Shown one piece after another: positions 1-9,257 of a stretch of DNA of 64,000 nucleotides. Each line of letters opens with the position of its first letter. Position 1 is the first letter of the stretch. Origin of the DNA: Mesorhizobium qingshengii. GTDB taxonomy: Bacteria; Pseudomonadota; Alphaproteobacteria; Rhizobiales; Rhizobiaceae. The stretch is from assembly GCF_900103325.1 (NCBI RefSeq), contig NZ_FMXM01000004.1, forward strand, positions 372,001-436,000. Reading direction: 5' to 3'. Position numbers and translations under genes: made by a program. Below the pieces are notes generated by a model. That model worked only from the letters and a program-made list of their open reading frames with translations, did not search any database and was not told where the DNA came from.

Positions 1-786
1 AAACGGCAAAGGGAGGGAAACCGCGCCCCGGTTCTGGCGGCAAGGAATGTCGTCAGGCGTTTCGGCGGTCTCGTCGCCGTCAACGATGTCTCGTTTGATC
101 TCAGGGCGGGAGAAATCCTTGGCCTCATCGGACCCAACGGCGCCGGCAAGACGACGATGTTCGACCTGCTCGCCGGCAGCATCTTGCCAAGCAGCGGCGA
201 GATCTTCCTCAACGATGCGCGCGTCTCGGGGGAAGCCGCGCATCTGCGCATCGGTCGTGGTCTCGGCCGCACTTTCCAGATCCCTCGTCCGCAGCCCAAC
301 CTGACGCTGATCGAAAACATCATGCTGGCGGCACAGGGCCAGGCCGGCGAAAAATTGCTCGCCAACTTCGTCACGCCGTGGCGGGTGGCGGCGCAGGAAA
401 GAGCGGCCAGGGCAAAAGCGCTCGAACTGCTGGAACTCGTCACCCTCACCCACCTCGCGCATGAACCGGCGCGCGTGCTTTCTGGCGGCCAGCGCAAGCT
501 GCTCGAACTCGCCCGCGTGATGATGGCCGACCCGGCGATCATCCTGCTCGACGAACCGGCGGCCGGCGTCAACGCGAGCCTGCTCGAAGTCATCATCGAC
601 CGCATCCGCGACATCAACGCGCGCGGCATCACCTTCCTGCTGATCGAGCACAACATCGACATGGTGACGCGGCTCTGCCATCGCGTCCTCGTCATGGCGA
701 GCGGCCAGTTGCTCAGCGAAGGCACGGCGGAAGAGGTCGCGCGCGACCCACGCGTCATCGAGGCCTATCTCGGAGGCACCGCATGA
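1..786 (+). CDS. livG: LIV-type ABC importer ATP-binding protein, 5' partial
   Basis: Cytoplasmic ATPase of a branched-chain amino acid/amide type importer. The frame is open from the first base, and the first in-frame ATG (157) lies after the Walker A motif, so the true start is left of the window. Visible in order are Walker A GPNGAGKTT (about codons 46-54), the Q-loop region TFQIPRPQPNL, signature LSGGQRKLLELARVM, Walker B ILLDEPAAGVN and the switch histidine in LIEHNID. The visible 261 residues are about a full LivG length, so little is missing. The stop overlaps the next start by 4 bp (ATGA). The matching periplasmic binding protein is not in the window and probably lies upstream. Confidence 0.9.
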   Translation, partial: KRQREGNRAPVLAARNVVRRFGGLVAVNDVSFDLRAGEILGLIGPNGAGKTTMFDLLAGSILPSSGEIFLNDARVSGEAAHLRIGRGLGRTFQIPRPQPNLTLIENIMLAAQGQAGEKLLANFVTPWRVAAQERAARAKALELLELVTLTHLAHEPARVLSGGQRKLLELARVMMADPAIILLDEPAAGVNASLLEVIIDRIRDINARGITFLLIEHNIDMVTRLCHRVLVMASGQLLSEGTAEEVARDPRVIEAYLGGTA

Positions 787-1532
787 GCGAGACCGTTCTC
801 GATGTCCGCGACCTCGAAGCCGGTTACGAACCCGGCGTGCCGATCGTGCGCGGCGCGTCGATCACAGTCAACAAGGGCGAGATCGTCGTTGTCCTTGGCC
901 CCAACGGCGCCGGCAAGTCGAGCTTCATCAAGGCGATTGCCGGCCTCGTCCCGATCACCGGCGGCACGGTGTTTCTGGATGGCAGGGACATCACCGCCGC
1001 ACCGGCCCACACCATGGTGCGGCTTGGCCTCGCCTTCGTGCCGCAGACCGAAAATATCTTTCCGCTGATGTCGGTCGAGGACAATCTCAGGGTCGCCTGC
1101 GGCATCCTCGAGCGGCGCGAAATCCCTGCCCGCCTCGAGGAAATGTATGCGGCCTTCCCCGACCTCGTCCGCCAGCGCCGCACCGCCGCCGGCAACCTGT
1201 CGGGCGGGCAGCGGCAGATGCTGGCCGTCGCACGGGCGCTGATCGTCCACCCCAAGGTGCTGGTGCTCGACGAACCGTCGGCCGGACTGTCGCCGAAATT
1301 CGTGTCGATGGTGTTCGAGATGCTGGCCGGCATCCGCAAGTCCGGCGTCACCATCCTGCTGGTCGAACAGAACGCCAAGGCAGCACTTGCCATCGGCGAC
1401 CGCGCCTATGTGCTGGTCGAAGGCAAGGACCGGCACGAAGGCATTGCCTCCGAACTGTGGAACGATCCCGTCGTCGCCGAACTCTACCTCGGCCAGCGCC
1501 CGCTGCACGCCGAGAAAGGAGGCGCGGCATGA
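783..1532 (+). CDS. livF: LIV-type ABC importer ATP-binding protein
   Basis: Second ATPase of the LIV-type importer, 249 residues, the usual LivF length. It shows Walker A GPNGAGKSS (about residues 39-47), the LivF-typical AFVPQTENIFPLMSVEDNL segment, signature LSGGQRQMLAVARAL, Walker B VLVLDEPSAGLSPK and the switch region LLVEQNAKAAL. The start ATG at 783 overlaps the stop of the preceding ATPase, and its own stop overlaps the next ATG at 1529, so translation is probably coupled. The protein would pair with the LivG-like ATPase under the LivH/LivM-like permeases that follow. The substrate is not visible here; neighbouring amine and amide enzymes point to an amino compound. Confidence 0.93.
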   Translation: MSETVLDVRDLEAGYEPGVPIVRGASITVNKGEIVVVLGPNGAGKSSFIKAIAGLVPITGGTVFLDGRDITAAPAHTMVRLGLAFVPQTENIFPLMSVEDNLRVACGILERREIPARLEEMYAAFPDLVRQRRTAAGNLSGGQRQMLAVARALIVHPKVLVLDEPSAGLSPKFVSMVFEMLAGIRKSGVTILLVEQNAKAALAIGDRAYVLVEGKDRHEGIASELWNDPVVAELYLGQRPLHAEKGGAA

Positions 1533-2437
1533 GCCTGCAATTTGTCGTCGACGGGTTGCTGACCGGCTCGATGATCGGCTTGGGCGCCATCGGCGTGACG
1601 CTCACCTATTCGATCCTGCGCTTCTCGAACTTCGCCCATGGCGACTTCATGGCCTGGGGCACCTATGCGACGCTGGCCGTCGTCAGCGCCATCGGCGCGA
1701 CATTCGGCAAGGTGGCGCCGATCGCGCCACTGTCCTTCGGCTGGCCGCTCCTTGTCGCTCTGGTCGTCGGGATGGCATTCACCGCACTCCTGGCGCTGCT
1801 GCTGGACAGAGTGCTGTTCGCGCGGCTGCGCTCACAAGGCCAGGCCATCATCGTGGTGATGGCGAGCTTCGGCGCTTCGATGGCGCTCCGGAGCCTGCTC
1901 GAATTCACCTTCTCCTCGCGCCCGACCTATTTCAGCCGGGCGATCCAGATCGCCATGCCGGTCGGCTTCGGCATCCGCATCACGCCCGACCAGATCGCGC
2001 TCTTGCTGCTGACCGCCGTGCTCGTGCTCGGCGTGCATCTCTTGATGACACGCACGCAGACCGGCCGCTCGATGCAGGCCTTGAGCCAGAACGCGGCACT
2101 TGCCCGCATCGTCGGCATCGACGTCGCCAGCGTGGTGCGCGTCACCTGGATCATCGGTGGGGCGCTGGCCTGCGTGGCCGGCGTGATGATCGGCATTCTG
2201 GTGCAGATCCGCCCCTTCATGGGCTTCGACATGCTGCTGCCGATGTTCGCCGCAGCCATCCTCGGTGGCATCGGCAGCATCCCCGGCGCCGTTCTCGGCG
2301 GCCTGATCATCGGGCTCGCCGAAGCCGGCGCGGTGCAACTGATCGGCGCCGAATGGCGCGCCGCCGTCTCCTTCATCATCCTGATGGCGGTGCTGTTCGT
2401 GCGGCCGATCGGCCTTTTTGGTGTGAGGGAACGCTGA
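1529..2437 (+). CDS. livH: LIV-type ABC permease (LivH family)
   Basis: Integral membrane permease, 302 residues with about eight hydrophobic segments. The LivH family signature is seen in the N-terminal LTYSILRFSNFAHGDF segment, the loop with SQNAALARIVGID, and the C-terminal AAILGGIGSIPGAVLGG and RPIGLFG stretches. The ATG at 1529 was chosen because it overlaps the previous stop as ATGA and gives a normal LivH start (MSLQFVVDG); an in-frame opening further upstream only reads through the livF coding region. The stop shares one base with the next start (TGATG at 2435-2439). Confidence 0.92.
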   Translation: MSLQFVVDGLLTGSMIGLGAIGVTLTYSILRFSNFAHGDFMAWGTYATLAVVSAIGATFGKVAPIAPLSFGWPLLVALVVGMAFTALLALLLDRVLFARLRSQGQAIIVVMASFGASMALRSLLEFTFSSRPTYFSRAIQIAMPVGFGIRITPDQIALLLLTAVLVLGVHLLMTRTQTGRSMQALSQNAALARIVGIDVASVVRVTWIIGGALACVAGVMIGILVQIRPFMGFDMLLPMFAAAILGGIGSIPGAVLGGLIIGLAEAGAVQLIGAEWRAAVSFIILMAVLFVRPIGLFGVRER

Positions 2438-3417
2438 TGGATCTGCTCGGCTATGGCGCCTTCTTCCTGACCACCGCGCTGATCTTTTCGCTGGTCACGC
2501 TGGGGCTCAATCTGCAGTGGGGCCTGACCGGCCTGTTCAATGTAGGCCTCGCCGGCTTCGTCGCCATCGGTGCCTACACCTCGGCGCTGCTGACGACACC
2601 GGACGACGCCGCGCGGCTCGGCGGCTTCGGCTTGCCGATCCTTGTCGGCTGGCTCGGTGCCATGGTCGTCGGCGGCATCGCTGCCGCGCTTACCGGCATG
2701 GCCACGCTGCGTCTGCGATCCGACTATCTGGCGATCACCACCTTCAGCGTCGCCGTCGTCGTGCAACTGGTGGCACTCAACGCGCAGAAATTGACTGGCG
2801 GCCCATTCGGCATCGGCTTCATCCCACGCCCGTTCGGCAGCCTCGCCGAGACGCCGCTGCTGTTCAACCTGTCCAACCTCGCCGTGGTCTGCGCGGTCAC
2901 GCTCATCGCCTATCTCGCTTTGGAGCATCTGTCGCGCAGCCCGTGGGGACGTGTGCTGAAGGCGCTACGCGAGGACGAACGGGCGGCGATCTCGCTGGGC
3001 AAGAGCGCGCGTTTCTACCGCGTGCAGGCCTTTGCCGTTGGTGGCGCCATCATGGCACTGGCTGGCGCACTGCAGGCGCATTTCACCGGCTTCATCGCGC
3101 CGGACAATTACCTGCCGATCCTGACCTTCCAGGTTTGGGTGATGCTGATCGTCGGCGGCTCGGGCAGCAATCTCGGCGCCGTCATCGGCAGCATCCTGGT
3201 GTGGGGGATATGGGCAGGCTCAGGCACGCTGACCAGCGTGCTGTTCCCACCGGAGCAGCAGGCCCGCGCCGCCTCGCTGCAGATCGTCGCCATCGGCGTC
3301 ATGCTCTGCGTCATCCTGCTGATCCGGCCGAACGGTCTGTTCGGCGACAGGCCGCGGCGGCCACGGTTCGGCAAGCGGGCGAGGATCGCCGAGGCCAAGA
3401 GCAGTTCCGGGTCATGA
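2437..3417 (+). CDS. livM: LIV-type ABC permease (LivM family)
   Basis: Second membrane permease of the importer, 326 residues. It has the LivM features: LNLQWGLTGLFNVGLAGFVA near the N-terminus, LRLRSDYLAITT, the cytoplasmic loop LKALREDERAAISLGKS that contacts the ATPases, and VGGSGSNLGAVIGS and RPNGLFG near the C-terminus. A basic tail of about 25 residues follows the last membrane helix. The start overlaps the stop of livH by one base, and the stop overlaps the next gene by 4 bp, so the oxidoreductase downstream is in the same operon. Confidence 0.92.
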   Translation: MDLLGYGAFFLTTALIFSLVTLGLNLQWGLTGLFNVGLAGFVAIGAYTSALLTTPDDAARLGGFGLPILVGWLGAMVVGGIAAALTGMATLRLRSDYLAITTFSVAVVVQLVALNAQKLTGGPFGIGFIPRPFGSLAETPLLFNLSNLAVVCAVTLIAYLALEHLSRSPWGRVLKALREDERAAISLGKSARFYRVQAFAVGGAIMALAGALQAHFTGFIAPDNYLPILTFQVWVMLIVGGSGSNLGAVIGSILVWGIWAGSGTLTSVLFPPEQQARAASLQIVAIGVMLCVILLIRPNGLFGDRPRRPRFGKRARIAEAKSSSGS

Positions 3418-4718
3418 ACGCAGTAGCCCGGCCGGAGGCGCATGGCGCTTCGCTCTGGCATGCCGTCAGCCGCAACCACCGCGACCGGCCGGCGCTGCAA
3501 GGCGGCTTCGATGTCGACCTCGCCATTGTCGGCGGCGGTTTTTCCGGTCTTTCAACCGCGTTGCACGCCGCCGGGAAAGGACTTTCCGTCGCCATTCTCG
3601 AAGCCGAATTCATTGCCTGGGGCGCGACCGGCAGGAATGCCGGTTTCGTCGTGCCCAATTTCGCCAAGATGGACCCTGACACCATCCTTGCACATCTGGG
3701 ACCGGAGCGCGGCGAACGCCTGATCGATTTCGCCGCAGGCAGCGCCGATCTGGTCTTCGGCCTGATCAAGCGGCACGGCATCGACTGCGACGCACTGCAG
3801 AGCGGATGGATCCAGCCGGCGCATTCGCCCGCCGCGCTCGAGAAGGTCAAATCACGCGCCAACCAATGGACGCAACGCGGCCGGCCGGTCGCAGCATTGG
3901 ACCGGCAGGAGGTCGAAGCCCTGACGGGCGCCAAGGGCTATGTCGGTGGCTGGATGGATCGTTCGGGCGGCGTGCTCAATCCGGTGGGATACGCGCGCGG
4001 GCTGGCCGATGCGTCCGAGAAGGCTGGCGCGCGCATCTTCGAACAAACACGCGTCACCTCGGTCGATCGCATGGCCGATGGCTGGGTGCTGAAAACGCCG
4101 GCAAGCTCGGTGCGTGCCGGCAAGGTGCTGATCGCCACCAACGCCTATGGCGGGCCACTCAATCCGTTGCTGCAGCGAACCTACTTCCCGCTGAAAGTCT
4201 TCCAGATCGCCACCGCGCCGCTGCCGCGCGAGATACGCACCCGCTTGCTGCCCGGCGGGCAAGGCGTCGGCGACACCAGGCGCAATCTCTTCACCTTCCG
4301 CTTCGACGCCGAAAACCGGCTGATCAGCGGCGGCATGCACATCCTTGGCGCCGGCGCCGATACGCGCGTGCCGCAGACAATCTGGCGGCGGCTCGCCCGG
4401 CATCTCGACCTGCCTGACCTGCCGCCGCTTGCCTATAGCTGGTCGGGAATGGCCGCGGTCGAACCGGATTTCCTGCCGCATCTCCTCGATCTCGGGCCGG
4501 GCCTGATCGCCGGTCGCGCCTGCAATGGACGCGGCATCGCCATGACCACGGCGATGGGCAAGGTGCTGGCCGACTGGGCCGCTGGAACCGACGCCCGCGA
4601 CCTGCCGCTGCCCTTCGGGCCGCCGGCGCCGATCCCGTTCCATGCGCTGATGCGGCACGCGCCCAACATGCTGCTTGGCTGGAGCATGCTGCGCGACCGA
4701 ATGGACGAGGCTGGATAG
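3414..4718 (+). CDS. FAD-dependent amine/amino acid oxidase (DAO family)
   Basis: Flavoprotein oxidoreductase of the D-amino acid oxidase/glycine oxidase superfamily, 434 residues. It probably oxidises a primary or secondary amine; bacterial relatives include gamma-glutamylputrescine oxidase. The Rossmann motif VGGGFSGLSTALHAAGKG with a following acidic residue (ILEAE) lies near residues 37-60, GATGRNAGFV follows (FAD contact in this family), and the C-terminal FAD segment is GRACNGRGIAMTTAMGKVLA. The start overlaps the stop of livM (ATGA), so the enzyme is co-transcribed with the importer and probably acts on the imported compound. The exact substrate cannot be told. Confidence 0.85.
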   Translation: MNAVARPEAHGASLWHAVSRNHRDRPALQGGFDVDLAIVGGGFSGLSTALHAAGKGLSVAILEAEFIAWGATGRNAGFVVPNFAKMDPDTILAHLGPERGERLIDFAAGSADLVFGLIKRHGIDCDALQSGWIQPAHSPAALEKVKSRANQWTQRGRPVAALDRQEVEALTGAKGYVGGWMDRSGGVLNPVGYARGLADASEKAGARIFEQTRVTSVDRMADGWVLKTPASSVRAGKVLIATNAYGGPLNPLLQRTYFPLKVFQIATAPLPREIRTRLLPGGQGVGDTRRNLFTFRFDAENRLISGGMHILGAGADTRVPQTIWRRLARHLDLPDLPPLAYSWSGMAAVEPDFLPHLLDLGPGLIAGRACNGRGIAMTTAMGKVLADWAAGTDARDLPLPFGPPAPIPFHALMRHAPNMLLGWSMLRDRMDEAG

Positions 4719-4739
4719 CGTGCCTAGCCGCGCGGACGA

Positions 4740-5396
4740 TCAGTCGGTCGTGCGAAGATTCTCGGAAAGAATCGCGGCCGCGACGGCGATGTCCTCTTCG
4801 AGGGATGCTCGAACCGCCGAACCGCTGTGCTGCTCCAACGCGGCAACGATCCTGCGATGCGCATCGTTCGACTGCGGGATGTAGCGATCGGCCTGCATCA
4901 GCAGCTTCAGATAGGGGCCTACCCGGCCCCAGAGGTCGCGGATCATGTTGAGCAGGATGGGCGCACCGGCGTGCTGGTAGATAGCGAAGTGGAAGGCCTC
5001 GTTCAGCGTGAGATAGGCCCTGGCGTCACCAGCCTCGATGGCGCGCTGCATGCCGTCGAGCGTGACCTGCAGCTGTGCCAGCCCGCTTTCGGTCATCCGC
5101 GAGGCGGCCATCTCGCCCGCCAGTCCCTCGACGGCGACGCGAATGCGCGTCAGTTCCTCGAAGGCAGGCGCGGACAGCAAGGGCACGATGATCGAGCGGT
5201 TGTTCTGCATCTCGAGCAGCCGCTCGGCGACAAGTCTCTGCAGCGCCTCGCGGATCGGCGTCGTCGATATCCCGAACGTCTCGGCGAGCTTGCGGATGAC
5301 CAGCGTCTGGCCCGGGCTGAAGCCACCTGAAATCAACTCCTGCTTGAGCGCGCCATAGGCGCGGTCGTTCAGGGTCTGATGTTCAAGCTTCAGCAT
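4740..5396 (-). CDS. GntR-family regulator, FadR/FCD type
   Basis: Cytoplasmic transcription regulator, 218 residues. The N-terminal winged helix-turn-helix (about residues 8-70; LAETFGISTTPIREALQRLVAERLL) is followed by an all-helical FCD ligand domain with the expected metal/ligand residues in NEAFHFAIYQHAG and the terminal SNDAHRRIVAALEQHS segment. ATG 5396 was chosen because an ACGGAG Shine-Dalgarno lies 10 nt upstream; an earlier in-frame start would add 22 atypical residues. It lies 16 bp downstream of the aminotransferase-like gene, so it is probably the last gene of the 9080-4740 operon and may control it and the divergent or neighbouring transporter. Confidence 0.9.
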   Translation of the reverse strand: MLKLEHQTLNDRAYGALKQELISGGFSPGQTLVIRKLAETFGISTTPIREALQRLVAERLLEMQNNRSIIVPLLSAPAFEELTRIRVAVEGLAGEMAASRMTESGLAQLQVTLDGMQRAIEAGDARAYLTLNEAFHFAIYQHAGAPILLNMIRDLWGRVGPYLKLLMQADRYIPQSNDAHRRIVAALEQHSGSAVRASLEEDIAVAAAILSENLRTTD

Positions 5397-5412
5397 GGGC
5401 GGCCCGCTCCGT

Positions 5413-6723
5413 TCACCATTGCGACAGTGCGCGATCGAGCGTCTCGGCCAGTTGCTCGGCATTGTCCCTGGCGAACGGCAGAGGCGGCCTGATCTTCAGC
5501 ACATTGCCGCGCGGACCGCAGGAGGAGATCAGCACGCCATCCTCGCGCATGGCTTCGACAACCGCTGACGTCTTGGCCGCGGCCACTGCCTCGTCGCCCT
5601 CCGCCGTCAACTCGACGCCGAAATAGAGGCCGTTTTGCCTGATATCGGCGACCATGCCGTGCCGGCTCTGGAGGGCGGTCAACAGGTCAGCCGTATAGGC
5701 GCCGACCATGCGCGCATTCTCGATCAACCCCTCGCCTTCGATCACGTCGAGAACGGCGATGCCGACGGCAGCCGCGACAGGATTGCCGCCGAAGGTGTTG
5801 AAGTAGCCGGTGTTCGAGCCGAAAGAGGCAACAAGCTGCGGCCGCACGAGCACGGCTCCCATAGGATGCCCGGCGCCGATCGGCTTGCCCAGCGTGACGA
5901 TATCGGGCTCGATGCCATAATTGGCGAAGCCCCACATGCCCTGGCCGAGCCGTCCGAAGCCGGACTGGACTTCGTCGGCGATGACGATGCCGCCGGCGTT
6001 TTTGACGTGATCCGCCGCCTCGCGCATCACCTCGGCGTCGGGAAAGAAGATGCCGTCGCTGGAAAAGGCCGAGTCGAGAAGCATTGCTGCGGGACGGATA
6101 TTCTGCGCACGCATGCTGTCGATGGCGGCGGCGACATTTTTGGCAAAATCGCGCGCGGTTCGGCCATGGTCGCGGAACGTGTCGGGCGCCGCGACAGTGC
6201 GGTGGTGCGCGGGCACACCCTTTGCCCCGACCGCCGCCGGCGACAGTTGCGCGGTCGCGATCGTCGCGCCGTGATAGGCGAAGTCGGTGATGATCACCCC
6301 GGTGCCGCCGCTGGAATGCTGGGCAATGCGGATGGCGAGGTCATTGGCCTCGCTGCCGGTACAGGTGAACATGGCGTGTCCCAGATGGGGCGGACAGGTG
6401 CCGAGGAGCTTTTCCGCGTAGTCGAGGATGATCTCGCTCAGATAGCGGGTGTGCGTGTTGAGCGTGGCGGCCTGCCCCGACAGGGCCTCGACGACGCGCG
6501 GATGGCAGTGCCCGACCGAGGCGACATTGTTGTAGGCATCGAGGAATTTCCGGCCCTGCGCATCGTACAGCCAGACGCCGCTGCCGCGCACCAGATGGAT
6601 GGGGTTGCGGTAGAAGGCGCGATAGGTCGGGCCAAGCAGTCTGGCGCGACGCTCGAGCAGCGCGCGCTGGGATGCCGTCGCGTCGACATTTGCAGGGTTT
6701 GGCGAGGACTGGGACACGAGCAT
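5413..6723 (-). CDS. Class III PLP enzyme, AGXT2-like/phospho-lyase family
   Basis: PLP-dependent fold-type I enzyme of aminotransferase class III, 436 residues. Landmarks are [14 protein letters not shown], the phosphate-binding [25 protein letters not shown], the cofactor aspartate in [13 protein letters not shown] and the Schiff-base lysine in [14 protein letters not shown]. The family contains alanine-glyoxylate aminotransferase 2 and also phospho-lyases for phosphoethanolamine and 5-phosphohydroxylysine. The next gene upstream in the operon (6724) encodes a kinase of the hydroxylysine kinase type and abuts it directly. A kinase plus phospho-lyase pair is therefore more likely than a transaminase; this is inference from context. 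Confidence 0.82.
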   Translation of the reverse strand: MLVSQSSPNPANVDATASQRALLERRARLLGPTYRAFYRNPIHLVRGSGVWLYDAQGRKFLDAYNNVASVGHCHPRVVEALSGQAATLNTHTRYLSEIILDYAEKLLGTCPPHLGHAMFTCTGSEANDLAIRIAQHSSGGTGVIITDFAYHGATIATAQLSPAAVGAKGVPAHHRTVAAPDTFRDHGRTARDFAKNVAAAIDSMRAQNIRPAAMLLDSAFSSDGIFFPDAEVMREAADHVKNAGGIVIADEVQSGFGRLGQGMWGFANYGIEPDIVTLGKPIGAGHPMGAVLVRPQLVASFGSNTGYFNTFGGNPVAAAVGIAVLDVIEGEGLIENARMVGAYTADLLTALQSRHGMVADIRQNGLYFGVELTAEGDEAVAAAKTSAVVEAMREDGVLISSCGPRGNVLKIRPPLPFARDNAEQLAETLDRALSQW

Positions 6724-7782
6724 CTACTCCGGATTGGAATGGTCGAGGAAATATTGGCGGGCATCTTTGGACGACAGACCGTCCAGCCGTTCGAGCGAGG
6801 CCCAGACTTCCGCGCCGTGGCGCAGGACATAGTCGCGTTTGGCAGGGAACCGCTCCGCCTGCCAGGTGGCGATGTTCACGATGAGCGCAAGGCGGGCGCG
6901 GATCAGATTGAAAAGAATGCCGATCTCTTCGACCTCGAGCGGCTGCACCGATTGATAGCCGGCGACGAAGCGCGCGGCCGGTGCCAGTGGATGGCCTTCC
7001 GCCGGCCAGCGATAGACGGCGCCTATGGCGAGGTCACAGATCAGCGGCGAATGGATCATATCGCCGAAATCGAGGATGCCGCTCACGACTTCCGGCCGCG
7101 AAGCGTCCATCACCACATTGTAGGAGTTCATGTCGTTGTGGACGATCTGGGCGCGCAGTTTCGGGATTACCGGTGCCGCATGCTCCTCGAAGGCGTCGAT
7201 GGCACGTTCGACCATGGCGCGCCGGCCAGCGTCAGTGATATGCGCCATCATCGGCCGCGTCTTGGCGACCTTGCGGATATCCCAGAGCAGATCGCTGCCG
7301 GCGGCCGGATGGAAGAAGCCGCGCAGCGCCCGACCGAGGCGGGCGAGGAAGATGCCGAGATTGCGATCCTGCGCCGCTGATGCCGGCGAGCGCGAAAGCA
7401 ACTGGCCGGGCAGATAGGTGACCAGCCGGATGATACGCGGCGCCGACCCACCGACGCTGAATGCGAATTGGGCTTCGCCCTGAAGGCTTTTGCGTACCGA
7501 GGGAACCGGCAAGGTGGGGTCGACCGCCAGGATATGGTCGAGCGCCTTGTTCTGGAAATCGGTGAAGCCGGGCTCTTCCGCCGGATGGGAGATTTTCAGG
7601 ACGAACTCGCCCTCTCCGTCTGTCTGGATGTGAAAGTTGTGGTCGCGTTCGCCGGGCAATGGACGCGCGGTGCCGGTGAGCCCGTAGTGCTGGCGCAAGA
7701 TGGCGAGTGCGTCGGCTGTCGAAACGTGCGGCGCGTCCTCGGCGAGCGTGTCGCCGAAAGCATCAGGTACGGCCGCGTTCAT
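6724..7782 (-). CDS. APH-fold small-molecule kinase, hydroxylysine-kinase-like
   Basis: Kinase of the aminoglycoside phosphotransferase/homoserine kinase II fold, 352 residues. It has the ATP-site lysine in EFVLKISHP, a family-typical YLPGQLL segment, the catalytic-loop motif IVHNDMNSYNVV and the metal-binding GILDFGDMIHSP. The set YLPG, FHP..WDI and LDFGDM resembles animal hydroxylysine kinase (HYKK). The ATG at 7782 overlaps the preceding gene's TGA by 4 bp, and the gene ends one base before the class III PLP gene, so the two proteins are probably made together. Likely role: phosphorylate a hydroxy-amine so that the PLP enzyme can eliminate phosphate. The substrate (hydroxylysine, ethanolamine or other) is unknown. 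Confidence 0.8.
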   Translation of the reverse strand: MNAAVPDAFGDTLAEDAPHVSTADALAILRQHYGLTGTARPLPGERDHNFHIQTDGEGEFVLKISHPAEEPGFTDFQNKALDHILAVDPTLPVPSVRKSLQGEAQFAFSVGGSAPRIIRLVTYLPGQLLSRSPASAAQDRNLGIFLARLGRALRGFFHPAAGSDLLWDIRKVAKTRPMMAHITDAGRRAMVERAIDAFEEHAAPVIPKLRAQIVHNDMNSYNVVMDASRPEVVSGILDFGDMIHSPLICDLAIGAVYRWPAEGHPLAPAARFVAGYQSVQPLEVEEIGILFNLIRARLALIVNIATWQAERFPAKRDYVLRHGAEVWASLERLDGLSSKDARQYFLDHSNPE

Positions 7783-9080
7783 GATTTTGCCTCGGGAGCG
7801 ACCGGTTCGAGGCCGCACCAGTCGGCAATGAACAGCGCGATGGTCTGGGTGACCTTGCGCACCGAATCCAGATCGACGGCTTCGTCATAGCCATGCGGCA
7901 TGCGGCAGATCGGGCCGTAGACGATCGCCGGCGTGTCGGCATAAAGGCCGAAGAAACGCGCATCGGTCGTCGCCGAGGTAACGTGTTCCGTCAGCGGCTC
8001 GCCCCAGACCGCGACATGGCTGCGCCGCAGCACGGCTTCCATCTCGTCGGCCCCTTCCAGCACATAGCCCTCGGCCATGAAGCCGTTGTAGGTCATCTTT
8101 GGCGGGCGATTGGCCAGGAACGGATCGGCGCGCGCCGCATCGGCGATGCACGCCTCGATCTCGGCTCTGGCGTCCTCGAGCTTCTGGCCGGGATAGGTGG
8201 CGACGCGCATCTCGAACACACAGCGCGCCGGAACGCTCGATGTCCACTCGCCGCCTTCGATCCTGCCGAGGTTGAAACGGATCGGGTGCGGATGCTCGCA
8301 AAAATGCGGGTCATCGACCTTGCGCGCGTTCCAGACGATTTCGAGCCGCTTCAGCGCCTGGATGATGACGAATGCCTTTTCGATGGCATTGGCGCCGGCC
8401 GAGAAGGCGCCCGACGCGTGCTGCGGATCGCCGTCGACCTCGACCCGGAACCAGATCGGCCCGACCTGCGCCCGCATCAGCCTCGGCTCCAGCGGTTCCG
8501 GGATGAAGGCGGCGTCGGCGCGGTAGCCGCGCTGCAGGCAAGCGAGCGCGCCATTGCCGGTGCACTCTTCCTCGACCACCGATTGCAGGAACACGTTAGC
8601 TGCCGGCTGATAGCCGAGGCTGCGCAATGCGGTCAGGGCATAGAGACAGGCCGACAGGCCGGCCTTCATGTCGCCGGCGCCGCGGCCATGCATCCAGCCA
8701 TCCTCGATCGCCGGATCGTAGGGATCACGCACCCAGCGGTCGAGCGGTCCCGTCGGCACCACGTCGACATGGCCGTTGAGGATCAGCGAGCGGCCGGTCG
8801 CGTTTCGCGGCGTGTGAGTGGCAACGACGTTGAAGGCATCGTCATAGGAAACCGCCACGGGTGAAAAACCCGGCAGGTCGCGAATTGCATCGACATCGAC
8901 ACGCCACATATCGACCGCATAGCCATCCGCTTCATAGGCAGCCGCCATGAAGGATTGCGCGGCGTGTTCCTCGCCACGCTGGGAGGGAAAGCGCACGAGG
9001 TCCGCCAGGAACGCGACTTGCCGCGCGAAGCCGTCATCGACCGCGCGCAAAATGGCTTCGTCGGCAATTCGCTCAGGCAT
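7779..9080 (-). CDS. M20-family metallodeacylase (ArgE/DapE type)
   Basis: Zinc-dependent amide hydrolase, 433 residues. The first metal ligand is in LILNGHVDVVPTG, the bridging aspartate in GRGAGDMKAG, the catalytic and metal glutamates in VVEEECTGNGAL, and a late metal histidine in YGPICRMPHGYDE; the lid/dimerisation domain lies between. The family hydrolyses N-acyl amino acids, succinyl-diaminopimelate and peptides. ATG 9080 gives a normal N-terminus; the in-frame extension to 9119 would run into the intergenic dyad. It is the first gene of a three-enzyme operon ending with a GntR gene. It probably removes an acyl group from the imported compound before kinase and lyase act. Confidence 0.88.
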   Translation of the reverse strand: MPERIADEAILRAVDDGFARQVAFLADLVRFPSQRGEEHAAQSFMAAAYEADGYAVDMWRVDVDAIRDLPGFSPVAVSYDDAFNVVATHTPRNATGRSLILNGHVDVVPTGPLDRWVRDPYDPAIEDGWMHGRGAGDMKAGLSACLYALTALRSLGYQPAANVFLQSVVEEECTGNGALACLQRGYRADAAFIPEPLEPRLMRAQVGPIWFRVEVDGDPQHASGAFSAGANAIEKAFVIIQALKRLEIVWNARKVDDPHFCEHPHPIRFNLGRIEGGEWTSSVPARCVFEMRVATYPGQKLEDARAEIEACIADAARADPFLANRPPKMTYNGFMAEGYVLEGADEMEAVLRRSHVAVWGEPLTEHVTSATTDARFFGLYADTPAIVYGPICRMPHGYDEAVDLDSVRKVTQTIALFIADWCGLEPVAPEAKS

Positions 9081-9100
9081 GATATTCCGCTTTCCCGTGA

Positions 9101-9126
9101 ATGGTGTATCATATCTCATATGCCAT
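9101..9126. promoter_or_regulatory. Imperfect AT-rich dyad, possible GntR operator
   Basis: A 26-bp stretch begins ATGG and ends CCAT with an AT-rich, partly symmetric centre (TATCATATCTCATATG). It lies 20 bp before the start of the M20 gene, in the gap between divergent genes. FadR-type regulators bind short AT-rich dyads, and a GntR gene ends this operon. The link is inference; symmetry is only partial. Confidence 0.3.
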
Positions 9127-9257
9127 TTCCTGGAAAGCCAAAGAGACAGGTCAGGCCAAAACGATGGCCCAACCAGGGAACCTCTTGGCAGGCGGGCGCA
9201 GACTTGGCATCAGCTTAACGCATGCCAGCGAAATTGCGTGGCAGAGATCGAGGACAG

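Noticed and set aside
3414..4718. Possible fusion of the FAD oxidase with an upstream domain because the frame is open from 2517
   Set aside because: The extra part overlaps livM and is Arg-rich nonsense; ATG 3414 overlaps the livM stop and starts a normal DAO-family protein.
5635..7380. Open frame of about 580 codons on the plus strand
   Set aside because: It covers parts of two clear minus-strand enzymes and has no motif of its own.
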